DNA from: Xanthomonas sp. 10-10
GTDB lineage: Bacteria; Pseudomonadota; Gammaproteobacteria; Xanthomonadales; Xanthomonadaceae
Length of the DNA: 64,000 nucleotides
Assembly (NCBI RefSeq): GCF_040182365.1
Contig: NZ_CP144460.1
Span: 4,340,001-4,404,000 of the forward strand
Reading direction: 5' to 3'
Under the pieces are notes generated by a model. That model ran no database searches. It was not told the origin of the DNA and worked only from the letters and a program-made list of their open reading frames with translations. Both the position numbers and the translations under genes were made by a program. Positions 1 through 7,611 of this stretch are shown in pieces. Positions within the stretch are counted from its first letter, which is position 1. Each line of letters opens with the position of its first letter.

Positions 1-1042
1 GGGCCAGGTCGCCGCCGCCTGGATACAGGTCGTTGACCACCATTTCCAGCGTGGCACGCCGGCGCGGATTCAACGACAGGTCAAAGCCCGCCACCTCGGC
101 CATGCCGCCCACGCGGATACGGTCGTCGAAGCGGGTCAGCGCGATCTTGTAGCTCTCGTCCAGCACGGTGGAGGTCGGTGCGCGCGCGGCATCGACGATC
201 GGGATCGTCAGCGAGTAGCCCTTGAGCGGGTACACCGGCAGATGCAGGCCGAGCGACAGCAGCAGGTCGGCCGAATAGCTGCCCAACGCCAGCACGTAGC
301 GGTCGGCGGTTTCCATGCGGCCATCGATCTGCACGCCGGTGACGCGGCCACCGCTGTGTTCCAGGCGCTCGATCTGCTGCCCGTAGCGGAACGTGACCCC
401 CGCCTGCGCGGCCAGGTCGGCCAGGCGCTGGGTGAACAGGCGGCAGTCGCCGGTCTGGTCTTCGGGCAGCCGCAGCGCGCCGGCCATCTGCGCGCCGCCG
501 CCGGCCAGGCCGGGCTCGAACTGTGCAATCTGCGCCGGGCTCAGCAGCTCGTACGGCACCCCGTACTGCGCCAGCACCTGGATGTCCTGCGCGGCGGCAT
601 CCAGTTGCTGCTGGGTGCGGAACAACTGCGTGGTGCCAAGCTGGCGGCCTTCGAATTCGATACCGGTGCTGGCGCGCAGCGCGTTCAGGCAGTCGCGGCT
701 GTAGTCGGACATGCGCACCATGCGCGCCTTGTTCACCGCGTAGCGCTCGGCGGTGCAGTTGCGCAGCATCTGGCTGAGCCATGCCAGCTGGCGCAGGTCG
801 CGCGTGGGGCGGATCGACAGCGGTGCGTGCTGCTCGAACAGCCACTTCACCGCCTTGCCGGGCACCCCTGGCGCGGCCCACGGCGAGGTGTAGCCGAACG
901 AGAGCTGGCCGGCATTGGCATAGCTGGTTTCCAGCGCAGCCGCCGGCTGGCGGTCGACCACGGTGACCTCGCAGCCCGCCTGGGCCAGATACCACGCGCT
1001 GGTGGTGCCGATGACGCCGCTACCGAGAATGAGCACCCGCAT
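1..1042 (-). CDS. dadA: D-amino acid dehydrogenase small subunit, 3' end outside window
   Basis: The product is a membrane-associated flavoenzyme that oxidises D-amino acids (classically D-alanine) to 2-oxo acids and passes the electrons to the respiratory chain. The N-terminus has the FAD dinucleotide-binding motif LILGSGVIG, followed by DadA-like stretches such as [14 protein letters not shown] near residue 45 and [10 protein letters not shown] near residue 265. The ATG at 1042 is preceded by an AGGAG ribosome site. About 347 codons are visible and the family is about 430 residues long, so roughly 85 C-terminal residues lie beyond base 1. It is divergent from an Lrp-type regulator, the usual control gene for D-alanine catabolism. 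Identification is firm from family knowledge; substrate range is inferred. Confidence 0.95.
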   Translation of the reverse strand, partial: MRVLILGSGVIGTTSAWYLAQAGCEVTVVDRQPAAALETSYANAGQLSFGYTSPWAAPGVPGKAVKWLFEQHAPLSIRPTRDLRQLAWLSQMLRNCTAERYAVNKARMVRMSDYSRDCLNALRASTGIEFEGRQLGTTQLFRTQQQLDAAAQDIQVLAQYGVPYELLSPAQIAQFEPGLAGGGAQMAGALRLPEDQTGDCRLFTQRLADLAAQAGVTFRYGQQIERLEHSGGRVTGVQIDGRMETADRYVLALGSYSADLLLSLGLHLPVYPLKGYSLTIPIVDAARAPTSTVLDESYKIALTRFDDRIRVGGMAEVAGFDLSLNPRRRATLEMVVNDLYPGGGDLA

Positions 1043-1189
1043 GTCGCTCTCCTGAAAGGGTATTCCCCCACAACCACGCGCTAGGGGAGACAGTTAGACG
1101 CAGTATATTGCGATCCAGGCAGTGTCATTTCTGGAATAGACACAGCTTCGCAGTGAAACTTCCTGTCAAATCTTGTGGAGACAAACCCC
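1043..1189. promoter_or_regulatory. dadA/lrp divergent promoter region
   Basis: This 147-base spacer separates the divergent dadA and Lrp-type genes and must hold both promoters. It is AT-richer than its surroundings, with a TATATT stretch near 1103 and an imperfect dyad with GTGTC/GACAC arms around 1120-1142. Lrp-family proteins commonly bind such spacers; an actual Lrp site here is inference. Confidence 0.5.
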
Positions 1190-1669
1190 ATGCCCACCCG
1201 CGCCCGCGAGCTGGACAAGATCGACCGCAAGATCCTGCGCATCCTGCAGCAGGAGGGGCGGATCTCGTTTACCGAACTGGGCGAACGGGTGGGCCTGTCG
1301 ACCACGCCATGCACCGAGCGCGTGCGCCGGCTGGAGCGCGATGGCGCCATCACCGGCTACTACGCGCGGCTGGACCCGCACTATCTCAAGGCCAGCCTGC
1401 TGGTCTTCGTGGAGATCAGCCTGGCCTACAAATCCGGCGACATCTTCGAGGAGTTCCGCCGCGCCGCCCTCAAGCTGCCCAACGTGCTGGAGTGCCACCT
1501 GGTCTCCGGCGATTTCGACTACCTGCTCAAGGCCCGCATCAGCGAGATGGCGTCCTATCGCAAGTTGCTTGGCAGCACCTTGCTCACCTTGCCGCATGTG
1601 CGCGAATCCAAGAGCTATATCGTGATGGAAGAGGTCAAGGAGACCTTGGCGTTGCCGATTGAGGGCTGA
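1190..1669 (+). CDS. lrp: Lrp/AsnC-family transcriptional regulator
   Basis: This 159-residue DNA-binding protein should sense amino acids and control amino-acid catabolism. An N-terminal helix-turn-helix is visible (LDKIDRKILRILQQEGRIS, then FTELGERVGLSTTPCTERVR), followed by the C-terminal AsnC/RAM ligand-binding domain with the typical VLECHLVSGDFDYLL stretch. The ATG at 1190 is chosen over an in-frame GTG at 1175 because GTGGAG lies at a proper distance upstream of it. Its divergent partner dadA is the likely target, by analogy with the dad loci of other proteobacteria. Family certain; target inferred. Confidence 0.92.
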   Translation: MPTRARELDKIDRKILRILQQEGRISFTELGERVGLSTTPCTERVRRLERDGAITGYYARLDPHYLKASLLVFVEISLAYKSGDIFEEFRRAALKLPNVLECHLVSGDFDYLLKARISEMASYRKLLGSTLLTLPHVRESKSYIVMEEVKETLALPIEG

Positions 1670-1696
1670 GATTGGGGATTGGGGATTGGGGACTGG
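1670..1696 (+). repeat. GATTGGG heptamer array
   Basis: Three perfect GATTGGG units and a degenerate fourth start on the base after the lrp stop codon. A longer array of the related unit GATTCCC lies at 17211-17275. Such short heptamer arrays recur in xanthomonad intergenic DNA. Confidence 0.85.
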
Positions 1697-1708
1697 TAAC
1701 AGCGTGGG

Positions 1709-2140
1709 TCAGCGCACCACGCGCATGCCATCGCCGGCCGGGACCGCGTCGTAATAGCGCCCGGTCTTGGTATCCAGCACCCGGTTGGCGCCGGCCGGCT
1801 GCATGCCCTGCAGCAAGCGGCCATTGTGGTCGTAGACCAGCGGCGCGCTGGCCGGCGGAACCTGGCTGCCGGCCGGTGCCACCGGCGTCTGTGCCGGGCC
1901 ACGGGTCGGAATGGTGGGCGCGGACGGCCGCTGGCCGAGCTGCGAGGGCACCGGAGCCGTGACCGGCGCAGGCTGCACGGCGCGTGGCGCCGTCAGCGTG
2001 GGCTGCGCCGGAGCCGGCGTCGTGATCGGCTGCAGGGTATTGGACGAGCGCGTGGTGGTAGCCGATTGCGCTGCTACCGCGCCAGTGGCAACCAACAGGC
2101 CACACAGCAGCAGGCCGCGCGTTGAAGAAGGGATCGCCAT
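1709..2140 (-). CDS. Hypothetical secreted Pro/Ala/Thr-rich protein
   Basis: I do not recognise this 143-residue protein. It begins with a clear signal peptide (basic start, then LLLCGLLVATGAVAA, cleavage near residue 24). A low-complexity middle (about residues 25-100) is rich in proline, alanine and threonine and is probably disordered. The C-terminal 40 residues look folded, with RVLDTKTGRYYDAVPAGDGM. The ATG at 2140 is chosen because it directly precedes the signal peptide, although the frame stays open for another 99 codons upstream. It converges on the Lrp-type gene with only the heptamer array between them. An envelope location is inferred. Confidence 0.7.
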   Translation of the reverse strand: MAIPSSTRGLLLCGLLVATGAVAAQSATTTRSSNTLQPITTPAPAQPTLTAPRAVQPAPVTAPVPSQLGQRPSAPTIPTRGPAQTPVAPAGSQVPPASAPLVYDHNGRLLQGMQPAGANRVLDTKTGRYYDAVPAGDGMRVVR

Positions 2141-2560
2141 GACGGACACCGTGCTTGATCGAGGAGTATTCACTGGATGGGGGCACCGGCGTGCTGCGGC
2201 AATGCATCGGGTCGGCGGTGGCCTGAACGCGTTCGCGAGATGAGTGCGGCGCGAAAAGCACGTCCTTCTCCCATGGGGAGAAGGTGGCGCGCAGCGCCGG
2301 ATGAGGGTGCGTGCGAGGCCTGGCAACCAGTGCTGCGTCATGGCTTCGCTGCCGTACCCCACCCCAACCCCCGCTCCGCGCCCCGGCCTGCGCCACCGGC
2401 GCAGGCGCGCCAAGGCACGCGCGCCAGTGGCGCGCAAGCTGTGCCGTGGCGCCCCGGCGGGAGAGGGGCTTGGTCTCCCCGCACGCTTGAACCACGCGGA
2501 CTACGCCCACATCACAGGTGCAGGCGCGGCACCCTGCCAGCGCGCGCATGCGAGAACCCC
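2141..2560. repeat. Spacer with a dispersed palindromic repeat (2262-2307)
   Basis: No gene is supported in these 420 bases. The part at 2262-2307 contains the short palindrome CTTCTCCCATGGGGAGAAGG followed by a GGATGAGGG end. The same element occurs inverted at 23095-23137. GC-rich sequence around 2355-2480 includes CGGGAGAGGGGCTTG, which also occurs in the 31965-32084 element. This looks like fragments of xanthomonad dispersed repeats. Confidence 0.7.
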
Positions 2561-3025
2561 ATGAGCCAGTTCGACCTGACCCCTCCCTCCCCTGCCCAGC
2601 GCGATGCCCTGATCGCCGGGCTCAGCGACGAGGAACAGCGCGTGCTGCTGCACCATGGCACCGAGGCGCCGTTCTGCGGGGTGTTCCTGGACAACAAGCT
2701 GGACGGGGTCTACACCTGCCGGCTGTGCGGGTTGCCGCTGTTCCGTTCCAGCGCCAAGTTCGAATCCGGCACCGGCTGGCCGAGCTTCTTCGCCCCTTAC
2801 GATGCCGCGCATGTGCGCGAAATCCGCGATATCAGCTACGGCATGATCCGCACCGAAATCGTCTGCGCACGCTGCGATAGCCACCTGGGCCACGTGTTCC
2901 CCGACGGCCCGCCGCCGACCGGCGAGCGCCATTGCCTCAACTCGGTGTCGCTGGGCTTTACCGAAAACGGCCAGGCGTTGCCCAACCCGCTGCAGCGCGG
3001 CGGTGCCGAAGCGCAGCCGGCCTGA
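2561..3025 (+). CDS. msrB: Peptide methionine (R)-S-oxide reductase
   Basis: MsrB reduces the R epimer of methionine sulfoxide in oxidised proteins, using thioredoxin. The 154 residues cover the complete SelR domain. Two CxxC pairs (C53/C56 and C102/C105) bind structural zinc, GTGWPSFF is the substrate-pocket motif, and the catalytic cysteine is C125 in RHCLNSVSL. The ATG at 2561 fits the family N-terminus, although the frame is open further upstream. No signal peptide is seen, so the enzyme is cytoplasmic. Its 3' end overlaps the next reading frame by 23 bases. Confidence 0.96.
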   Translation: MSQFDLTPPSPAQRDALIAGLSDEEQRVLLHHGTEAPFCGVFLDNKLDGVYTCRLCGLPLFRSSAKFESGTGWPSFFAPYDAAHVREIRDISYGMIRTEIVCARCDSHLGHVFPDGPPPTGERHCLNSVSLGFTENGQALPNPLQRGGAEAQPA

Positions 3026-3305
3026 TGAAACGCAGCGGTCCGGCAAGCTCGCTGAGCAGCTGAGCCAGGCAGGCAGCCCGTTGGACGCGGTGGCCTGGCG
3101 TTGCGGCACGCGTACGATCGTCATCCGCGTCGATCCGGCCACCGATGCGGTGCGGTTGAGCGTCGATGGCCGCACGTTGACCCTGCTCAGCGCCCAGGCC
3201 GCCTCCGGGGCGCGGTTTGCCGACGCGCAGGGCAAGCAGTTCCGGGAGCATGCCGGCGAGGCGACGCCGTCGCTGGCAGGCGGCGGAGCGGTGGTGCGTG
3301 CATGA
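3003..3305 (+). CDS. MliC-like lysozyme-inhibitor domain ORF without export signal
   Basis: The frame reads 100 residues from a GTG at 3003. From about residue 29 on it resembles the MliC family (C-type lysozyme inhibitors): VAWRCG, a short beta-rich middle and the family-like ASGARFADAQGKQF segment. MliC proteins act in the periplasm, normally as lipoproteins, but no signal peptide or lipobox is visible. An ATG at 3025 that overlaps the msrB stop in another frame yields only 12 codons (MKRSGPASSLSS). The gene may therefore have lost its export leader by frameshift, or the true start may be unusual. Domain assignment is moderate; function is doubtful. Confidence 0.55.
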   Translation: MPKRSRPDETQRSGKLAEQLSQAGSPLDAVAWRCGTRTIVIRVDPATDAVRLSVDGRTLTLLSAQAASGARFADAQGKQFREHAGEATPSLAGGGAVVRA

Positions 3306-3424
3306 GGCCGCCACGACAATCGGCTGAGCATTCAGTTACAGCGCACATCTTCACGCCGCGCGCTTCAAGAATCCGCCGCGCAAGCCGAAACAACTAGCAC
3401 TCCCAGATTGCTTCCGGCTTCGCC

Positions 3425-4279
3425 ATGCTCATCATCGTTGGCTTCATTGTCGTCATCGTCAGCGTCCTCGGCGGCTACGTGCTGTCGCACGGCAAGCTGG
3501 GCGCGTTGTGGCAGCCGTACGAGCTGATGATCATCGGTGGCGCGGCATTCGGTGCGTTCCTGGTCAGTACCCCGGGCAAGATCGTCAAAGAGACCTTCAG
3601 CAGCATCATGGGCGTGTTCAAGGGCCCGCAGTACAAGTCCGAGGACTACAAGGACACTCTGAGCCTGGTCTACGAACTGTTGAACAAGGCACGTCGCGAC
3701 GGCTTCATGGCGCTGGAAGACCATGTCGAAAAACCCCAGGACAGCACCATTTTCGGCAACTACCCCAAGGTGGTGGCCGACCATCACCTGCTGGACTTCA
3801 TCACCGACTGCCTGCGCCTGATGATCGGCAGCAACATCGAGCCGCACGAACTGGAGCCGCTGCTCGAGCTGGAGCTGGAAAAGCATCACCACGAGGCGAT
3901 GGCGCCGGCGCATGCGCTGAGCAAGGTGTCCGACGGCCTGCCCGGCTTCGGCATCGTGGCGGCGGTGCTCGGCATCGTGATCACCATGGGTTCGATCGGC
4001 GGCCCGATCGAAGAGATCGGCCACCATGTCGGCGCCGCACTGGTCGGCACCTTCCTGGGCATCCTGCTGGCGTATGGCTTCGTGGCGCCGCTGTCGGCGG
4101 CGATGGAAGCGCGCGCCGACCAGGACGGACGCATCTACGAGGCGGTCAAGACCGCCCTGCTGGCCTGCCTGCGCGGCTACAACCCGAAGATCGCGCTGGA
4201 ATTCGCGCGCAAGACCCTGCCCTCCAACGTGCGTCCGAGCTTCGGCGATTTCGAAACGCACCTGAAGACGATCAAGTAG
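3425..4279 (+). CDS. motA: Flagellar motor stator protein MotA
   Basis: MotA forms the proton channel ring of the flagellar stator together with MotB in the inner membrane. The 284-residue protein has the expected four membrane segments (about 1-20, 33-50, 170-190 and 200-225) and a large cytoplasmic loop. R90 and E98, which contact FliG in Escherichia coli, are conserved at the same positions in KARRDGFMALE. The channel prolines lie in GLPGFGIVAAVLG and YGFVAPL. motB follows after 10 bases, so the two are co-transcribed. The flagellar gene cluster itself is not in this window. Confidence 0.96.
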   Translation: MLIIVGFIVVIVSVLGGYVLSHGKLGALWQPYELMIIGGAAFGAFLVSTPGKIVKETFSSIMGVFKGPQYKSEDYKDTLSLVYELLNKARRDGFMALEDHVEKPQDSTIFGNYPKVVADHHLLDFITDCLRLMIGSNIEPHELEPLLELELEKHHHEAMAPAHALSKVSDGLPGFGIVAAVLGIVITMGSIGGPIEEIGHHVGAALVGTFLGILLAYGFVAPLSAAMEARADQDGRIYEAVKTALLACLRGYNPKIALEFARKTLPSNVRPSFGDFETHLKTIK

Positions 4280-4289
4280 GGCCACGGTC

Positions 4290-5462
4290 ATGGCCGAGGC
4301 CAAATCCACCGTCGTCATCCGACGGGTCAAGAAGGTCCAGGGCGGCGGCCACCATGGCGGCGCCTGGAAAGTGGCGTTTGCCGACTTCGTGACCGCGATG
4401 ATGGCCTTCTTCCTGGTGCTGTGGCTGATGGCTGCCACCACCAAGGAACAGCGCGCGGCGATCTCCGAATACTTCCGCAATCCCAGCCCGTTGTCCGGCA
4501 AATCGCCGGCGCCTTCGCCCGGCATGAACGGCCCCGGGGGCGCCAGCACCTCGATGATCAAGCTCGGCGGCACCGCCGACATGGCCAAGGGGCAGAAGGA
4601 CGAGATGGGCCGCAAGCGCGACAACGCTGCCGATACCGACGTGGACAGCCGCGCCAAGGACAAGAAGCGCCTGGAGGCGCTGATGCAGGACCTGAAGGAA
4701 GCCATCGACAAGAGCCAGGCGCTGGAGCCGTTCAAGGACCAGCTGCTGCTCGACCTCACGCCCGATGGCCTGCGCATCCAGATCGTGGACAAGCAGAACC
4801 GCCCGATGTTCGATATCGGCCGCGATCAGCTCAAGCCGTACACGGTGGACATCCTGCGCGAGCTGTCCAGCTTCATCAATCAGGTGCCCAACCACATCAG
4901 CATCACCGGCCACACCGACACCACCGCCTACAGCAGCGATGCCGGCTATACCAACTGGGAACTCAGCGCCGACCGCGCCAATGCCGCACGGCGTGCGCTG
5001 GTGGGCGGCGGCATGTCCGACGCCAAGGTGACGCGTGTTGTGGGCCTGTCGTCGTCGGTGCTGTTCGACAAGACCGACCCGCAGAACCCGATCAACCGCC
5101 GCATCAGCATCGTGGTGATGACCCAGGATGCCGAACAGGCCGCGCTGGCCGGCGCCGGCCAGGGCGTGGCGCTGGGCAAGTCGGTGCACGACGCCGACAC
5201 CCAGGTGCCGGACCTCAGCGCCGCTGCCACCGGCACGGCCACCGTGGGCGCGCCAGTGGCTGGCGCTGCGCCGACCGCGATAGCGACACCGGCTGCCGGG
5301 AAGGCCGCTGCGGGGACCACTCCGGTACCGCCCGGCACGGCCGCGGCACGCCCCGCCGCGCCGCGGGTGTCCTCCAGCGCACAGGTGGCCTCGGCCACCG
5401 CACTTGCCAAGGCGGCCGAAGCGGCCGTGGCCGCGCCGCGGGTGGCGGTAGAGGGGCAGTAA
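4290..5462 (+). CDS. motB: Flagellar motor stator protein MotB
   Basis: MotB anchors the stator to peptidoglycan and carries the proton-binding aspartate. The 390-residue protein has a basic N-terminus, one transmembrane helix (about 29-49) containing D32 in AFADFVTAMMAFF, a linker, and an OmpA-like peptidoglycan-binding domain (about 150-280) with ITGHTDTTAY and NRRISIVVM. The last 100 residues are an alanine/proline-rich low-complexity tail, making it longer than the roughly 300 residues usual for MotB. The tail is probably a lineage-specific extension. Confidence 0.96.
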   Translation: MAEAKSTVVIRRVKKVQGGGHHGGAWKVAFADFVTAMMAFFLVLWLMAATTKEQRAAISEYFRNPSPLSGKSPAPSPGMNGPGGASTSMIKLGGTADMAKGQKDEMGRKRDNAADTDVDSRAKDKKRLEALMQDLKEAIDKSQALEPFKDQLLLDLTPDGLRIQIVDKQNRPMFDIGRDQLKPYTVDILRELSSFINQVPNHISITGHTDTTAYSSDAGYTNWELSADRANAARRALVGGGMSDAKVTRVVGLSSSVLFDKTDPQNPINRRISIVVMTQDAEQAALAGAGQGVALGKSVHDADTQVPDLSAAATGTATVGAPVAGAAPTAIATPAAGKAAAGTTPVPPGTAAARPAAPRVSSSAQVASATALAKAAEAAVAAPRVAVEGQ

Positions 5463-5641
5463 TCGGCCCTGCGGGAGCGGGGACTGGCCAGGTAACCGGG
5501 GGCGTTGAGGCCCGGATCGGCCAGCTGATCGCGCCTGCGGTGCCGGTTCCGCCTGGCTCTGGGACCCGCGATTCCCGCTGCTCATCGCATCGTGAGGCGC
5601 ACGCTCTAGAATGGGCGGCCATTCCCAGCGTCGAGAACACC

Positions 5642-6226
5642 GTGTCCCGCAATTCCAAGGCCAAGCGCGACAAGCGCAAGAAGCAGCAGCCCAAGCGCCC
5701 CATCGTCCGTCTGGGCCAGGCGCCCCAGGTCACCAACCATGCCGTGCTGCAGGACGCCGACGGTCGCGTCGTGGCCGCGATCGGTCTGCAGGGTGGCAGC
5801 GAGTGGATGCTGTCGATCGGCGGCCAGACCATGGGCAGCGCCGACAACCCGGTGCCGATGCTGGCCATGCTCAAGCACCTGGCCAACCTGCAGGAAGCCG
5901 AAGGCAAGACCATCTCGCTGGAATATTCGACCCAGCTGCAGCAGATGATCGACGACCTGGCCGCCGAAGAAGGCCAGACCGCCGAGGAATATCTGACCAA
6001 GCTGGTGTCCGAGTTCCAGAACGCCGATGCCGATGAAGACGGCGATGCCGACGCCGAAGACGCAGTGGCCGATGCCGGTACCGATGCCGATGCGGAAGAT
6101 GCGGCTGGCGACGACGCTGCCGGCGACGACGACAGCGCGGCAGACGCAGACGCCAGCGATGCCACAACCGATGACGCCGACGGCGAGACGGCCGGCAAGA
6201 AGCGCAAGACCTCCAAGAAGGCCTGA
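5642..6226 (+). CDS. Hypothetical charge-polarised protein with acidic tail
   Basis: I do not recognise this 194-residue protein. It has three zones: a strongly basic start (RNSKAKRDKRKKQQPKRP), a folded-looking middle (about 20-128) with helices such as LAMLKHLANLQEAEGKTISL, and a long Asp/Ala/Glu low-complexity tail (about 128-185) ending in a basic KKRKTSKK. The GTG at 5642 is proposed because it directly precedes the basic segment; no strong ribosome site confirms it. Eight bases separate it from the next gene, so they probably form one operon. A role in binding nucleic acid or a basic partner is only a guess. Confidence 0.75.
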   Translation: MSRNSKAKRDKRKKQQPKRPIVRLGQAPQVTNHAVLQDADGRVVAAIGLQGGSEWMLSIGGQTMGSADNPVPMLAMLKHLANLQEAEGKTISLEYSTQLQQMIDDLAAEEGQTAEEYLTKLVSEFQNADADEDGDADAEDAVADAGTDADAEDAAGDDAAGDDDSAADADASDATTDDADGETAGKKRKTSKKA

Positions 6227-6234
6227 CCCGGCCG

Positions 6235-6519
6235 ATGGCTGTCTACATCGACGATGCGGTGCATCTGTGGCGCGAGCAGCGCTGGGCGCACCTGCTCGGC
6301 GATACGCTGGACGAGTTGCATGCCATGGCGGCGCGGCTGGGCATTCCCCGCCGCGCCTTCCAGAACAAGCTCAGCGGCGCGCACTACGACGTGCCCGCAC
6401 CGCTACGCGCCGAGGCCATCGCCCTGGGCACCATCCCCATCTCCCGCCATACCGATCGCGCACTGCTCAAGGCGTTGATCGCCAATGCGCGTGCGCAGGC
6501 GCGCGGCCAGGTGCCGTAA
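6235..6519 (+). CDS. DUF4031 domain-containing protein
   Basis: This 94-residue protein matches the DUF4031 pattern. It starts MAVYIDDA, has a DTLDELHAMAARLGIPRRAF block, a conserved HYDVP motif and a REA-like helical end (RAEAIALGTIPIS). The function of the family is not established. The gene lies 8 bases downstream of the acidic-tail protein gene and is probably translated from the same transcript. No signal peptide or membrane segment is visible, so it should be cytoplasmic. Confidence 0.85.
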   Translation: MAVYIDDAVHLWREQRWAHLLGDTLDELHAMAARLGIPRRAFQNKLSGAHYDVPAPLRAEAIALGTIPISRHTDRALLKALIANARAQARGQVP

Positions 6520-6921
6520 CGCCGGTCCAGCGACACGCCAATCGCACGCAGCACATCACTGTGGAAAGCGCATCCGCGCAGTCATCGCCAGCGCGCAACG
6601 CGTTGGGTCGGCTGGCCGCAGTACGCACTATCGGCACGTGTTGCGGCGCCACATCGAACCGCAGCACCCGCCGCAGATCCGCACGATGACGCAACCCATA
6701 CCGGTCGTGCGCCAGCGAGAAACCCATGGCGCTGCAACGGCGCGTCAGGCGCGCGCACACGACGCATGCAGGCTTGCAACCGGATGCGGTCTGCGACGCA
6801 CTCACCGGTGCGACCGGCGACGCTGCTTCCGCGCCCAAGCACAAGCCTGTCACTATCCAAGCGCCCATCCTCCGGAGCCGTTGCATTGCCTGTTCGCGCC
6901 CCAGCCTCCGACCCACCCTCC
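6520..6921. other. Spacer without supported gene
   Basis: I see no gene with family resemblance or a ribosome site in these 402 bases. A reverse-strand frame (6467-6916) has a vaguely hydrophobic start but overlaps the DUF4031 gene and looks like nothing known. The spacer presumably holds the response-regulator promoter. Confidence 0.5.
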
Positions 6922-7611
6922 ATGTTGCGCGTCGCCGTTCTCGAAGACGACGACGTGCTGCGCGAGCAGATCCTGATTCCCGGCCTGCAGGAGTTCGGAT
7001 TCGCGGTCAGTGGCGCCGGCACCGCGGGGGCGCTGTACCGGCTGATGCTGGAGCAGACCTTCGACATGGTGGTGCTGGACCTTGGGCTTCCGGACGAAAG
7101 CGGCCTGAGCGTGGTTGCGCATCTGCGTTCGCTGTTCACTGGCCTGGGGATCGTGGTGCTCACCGGCAACCGCGGCCGCTCGGACCATGTGCACGCGCTG
7201 AGCAGCGGCGCCGACGCCTTCCTGCGCAAGCCCGCCGACCCTGAAATCCTGGCGCTGACGCTGCGCAACCTGTCGCGGCGATTGCGCCCGGCCGATGCCA
7301 GTGCCGCGGCAAAGCCGGCATGGCGCCTGGAATCGGATGGGTGGTGCCTGGTCGCACCGGATGCGCGCATCGTGGTGCTGACCTCGCTCGAGCGCTGCCT
7401 GATGGGCTGCCTGGATGCACAACGCGGCCAGGCGGTGGAACGCGATGCGCTGGTGTCGGCGCTGGAAGACTGCGTCGGCGATTTCGACCTGCATCGGTTG
7501 GAGATGTTGATCCATCGCCTGCGACGCAAGGCCGCACGCATCACTGCAGCCGATGCGCCGGCGTTTCCGCTGCTGTCTTCGCGTGGAATGGGTTACCTGC
7601 TGGCCAGCTGA
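6922..7611 (+). CDS. OmpR-type two-component response regulator
   Basis: The 229-residue protein has an N-terminal receiver domain (1-115) with acidic residues ED at 8-9, phospho-acceptor D53 in MVVLDLGLPD and the conserved lysine in FLRKP. A C-terminal winged-helix domain (about 130-229) follows, with HRLEMLIHRLRRKA as recognition helix. The ATG at 6922 directly precedes the receiver (MLRVAVLEDDD). The cognate kinase lies immediately downstream on the opposite strand, and the two genes overlap by 19 bases at their 3' ends. Target genes are unknown; the adhesin and protease beyond the kinase are candidates by position only. Confidence 0.9.
   Translation: MLRVAVLEDDDVLREQILIPGLQEFGFAVSGAGTAGALYRLMLEQTFDMVVLDLGLPDESGLSVVAHLRSLFTGLGIVVLTGNRGRSDHVHALSSGADAFLRKPADPEILALTLRNLSRRLRPADASAAAKPAWRLESDGWCLVAPDARIVVLTSLERCLMGCLDAQRGQAVERDALVSALEDCVGDFDLHRLEMLIHRLRRKAARITAADAPAFPLLSSRGMGYLLAS

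Noticed and set aside
6467-6916. Reverse ORF with a signal-peptide-like start
   Set aside because: It overlaps the DUF4031 gene and its body is cysteine/arginine-rich without family resemblance.
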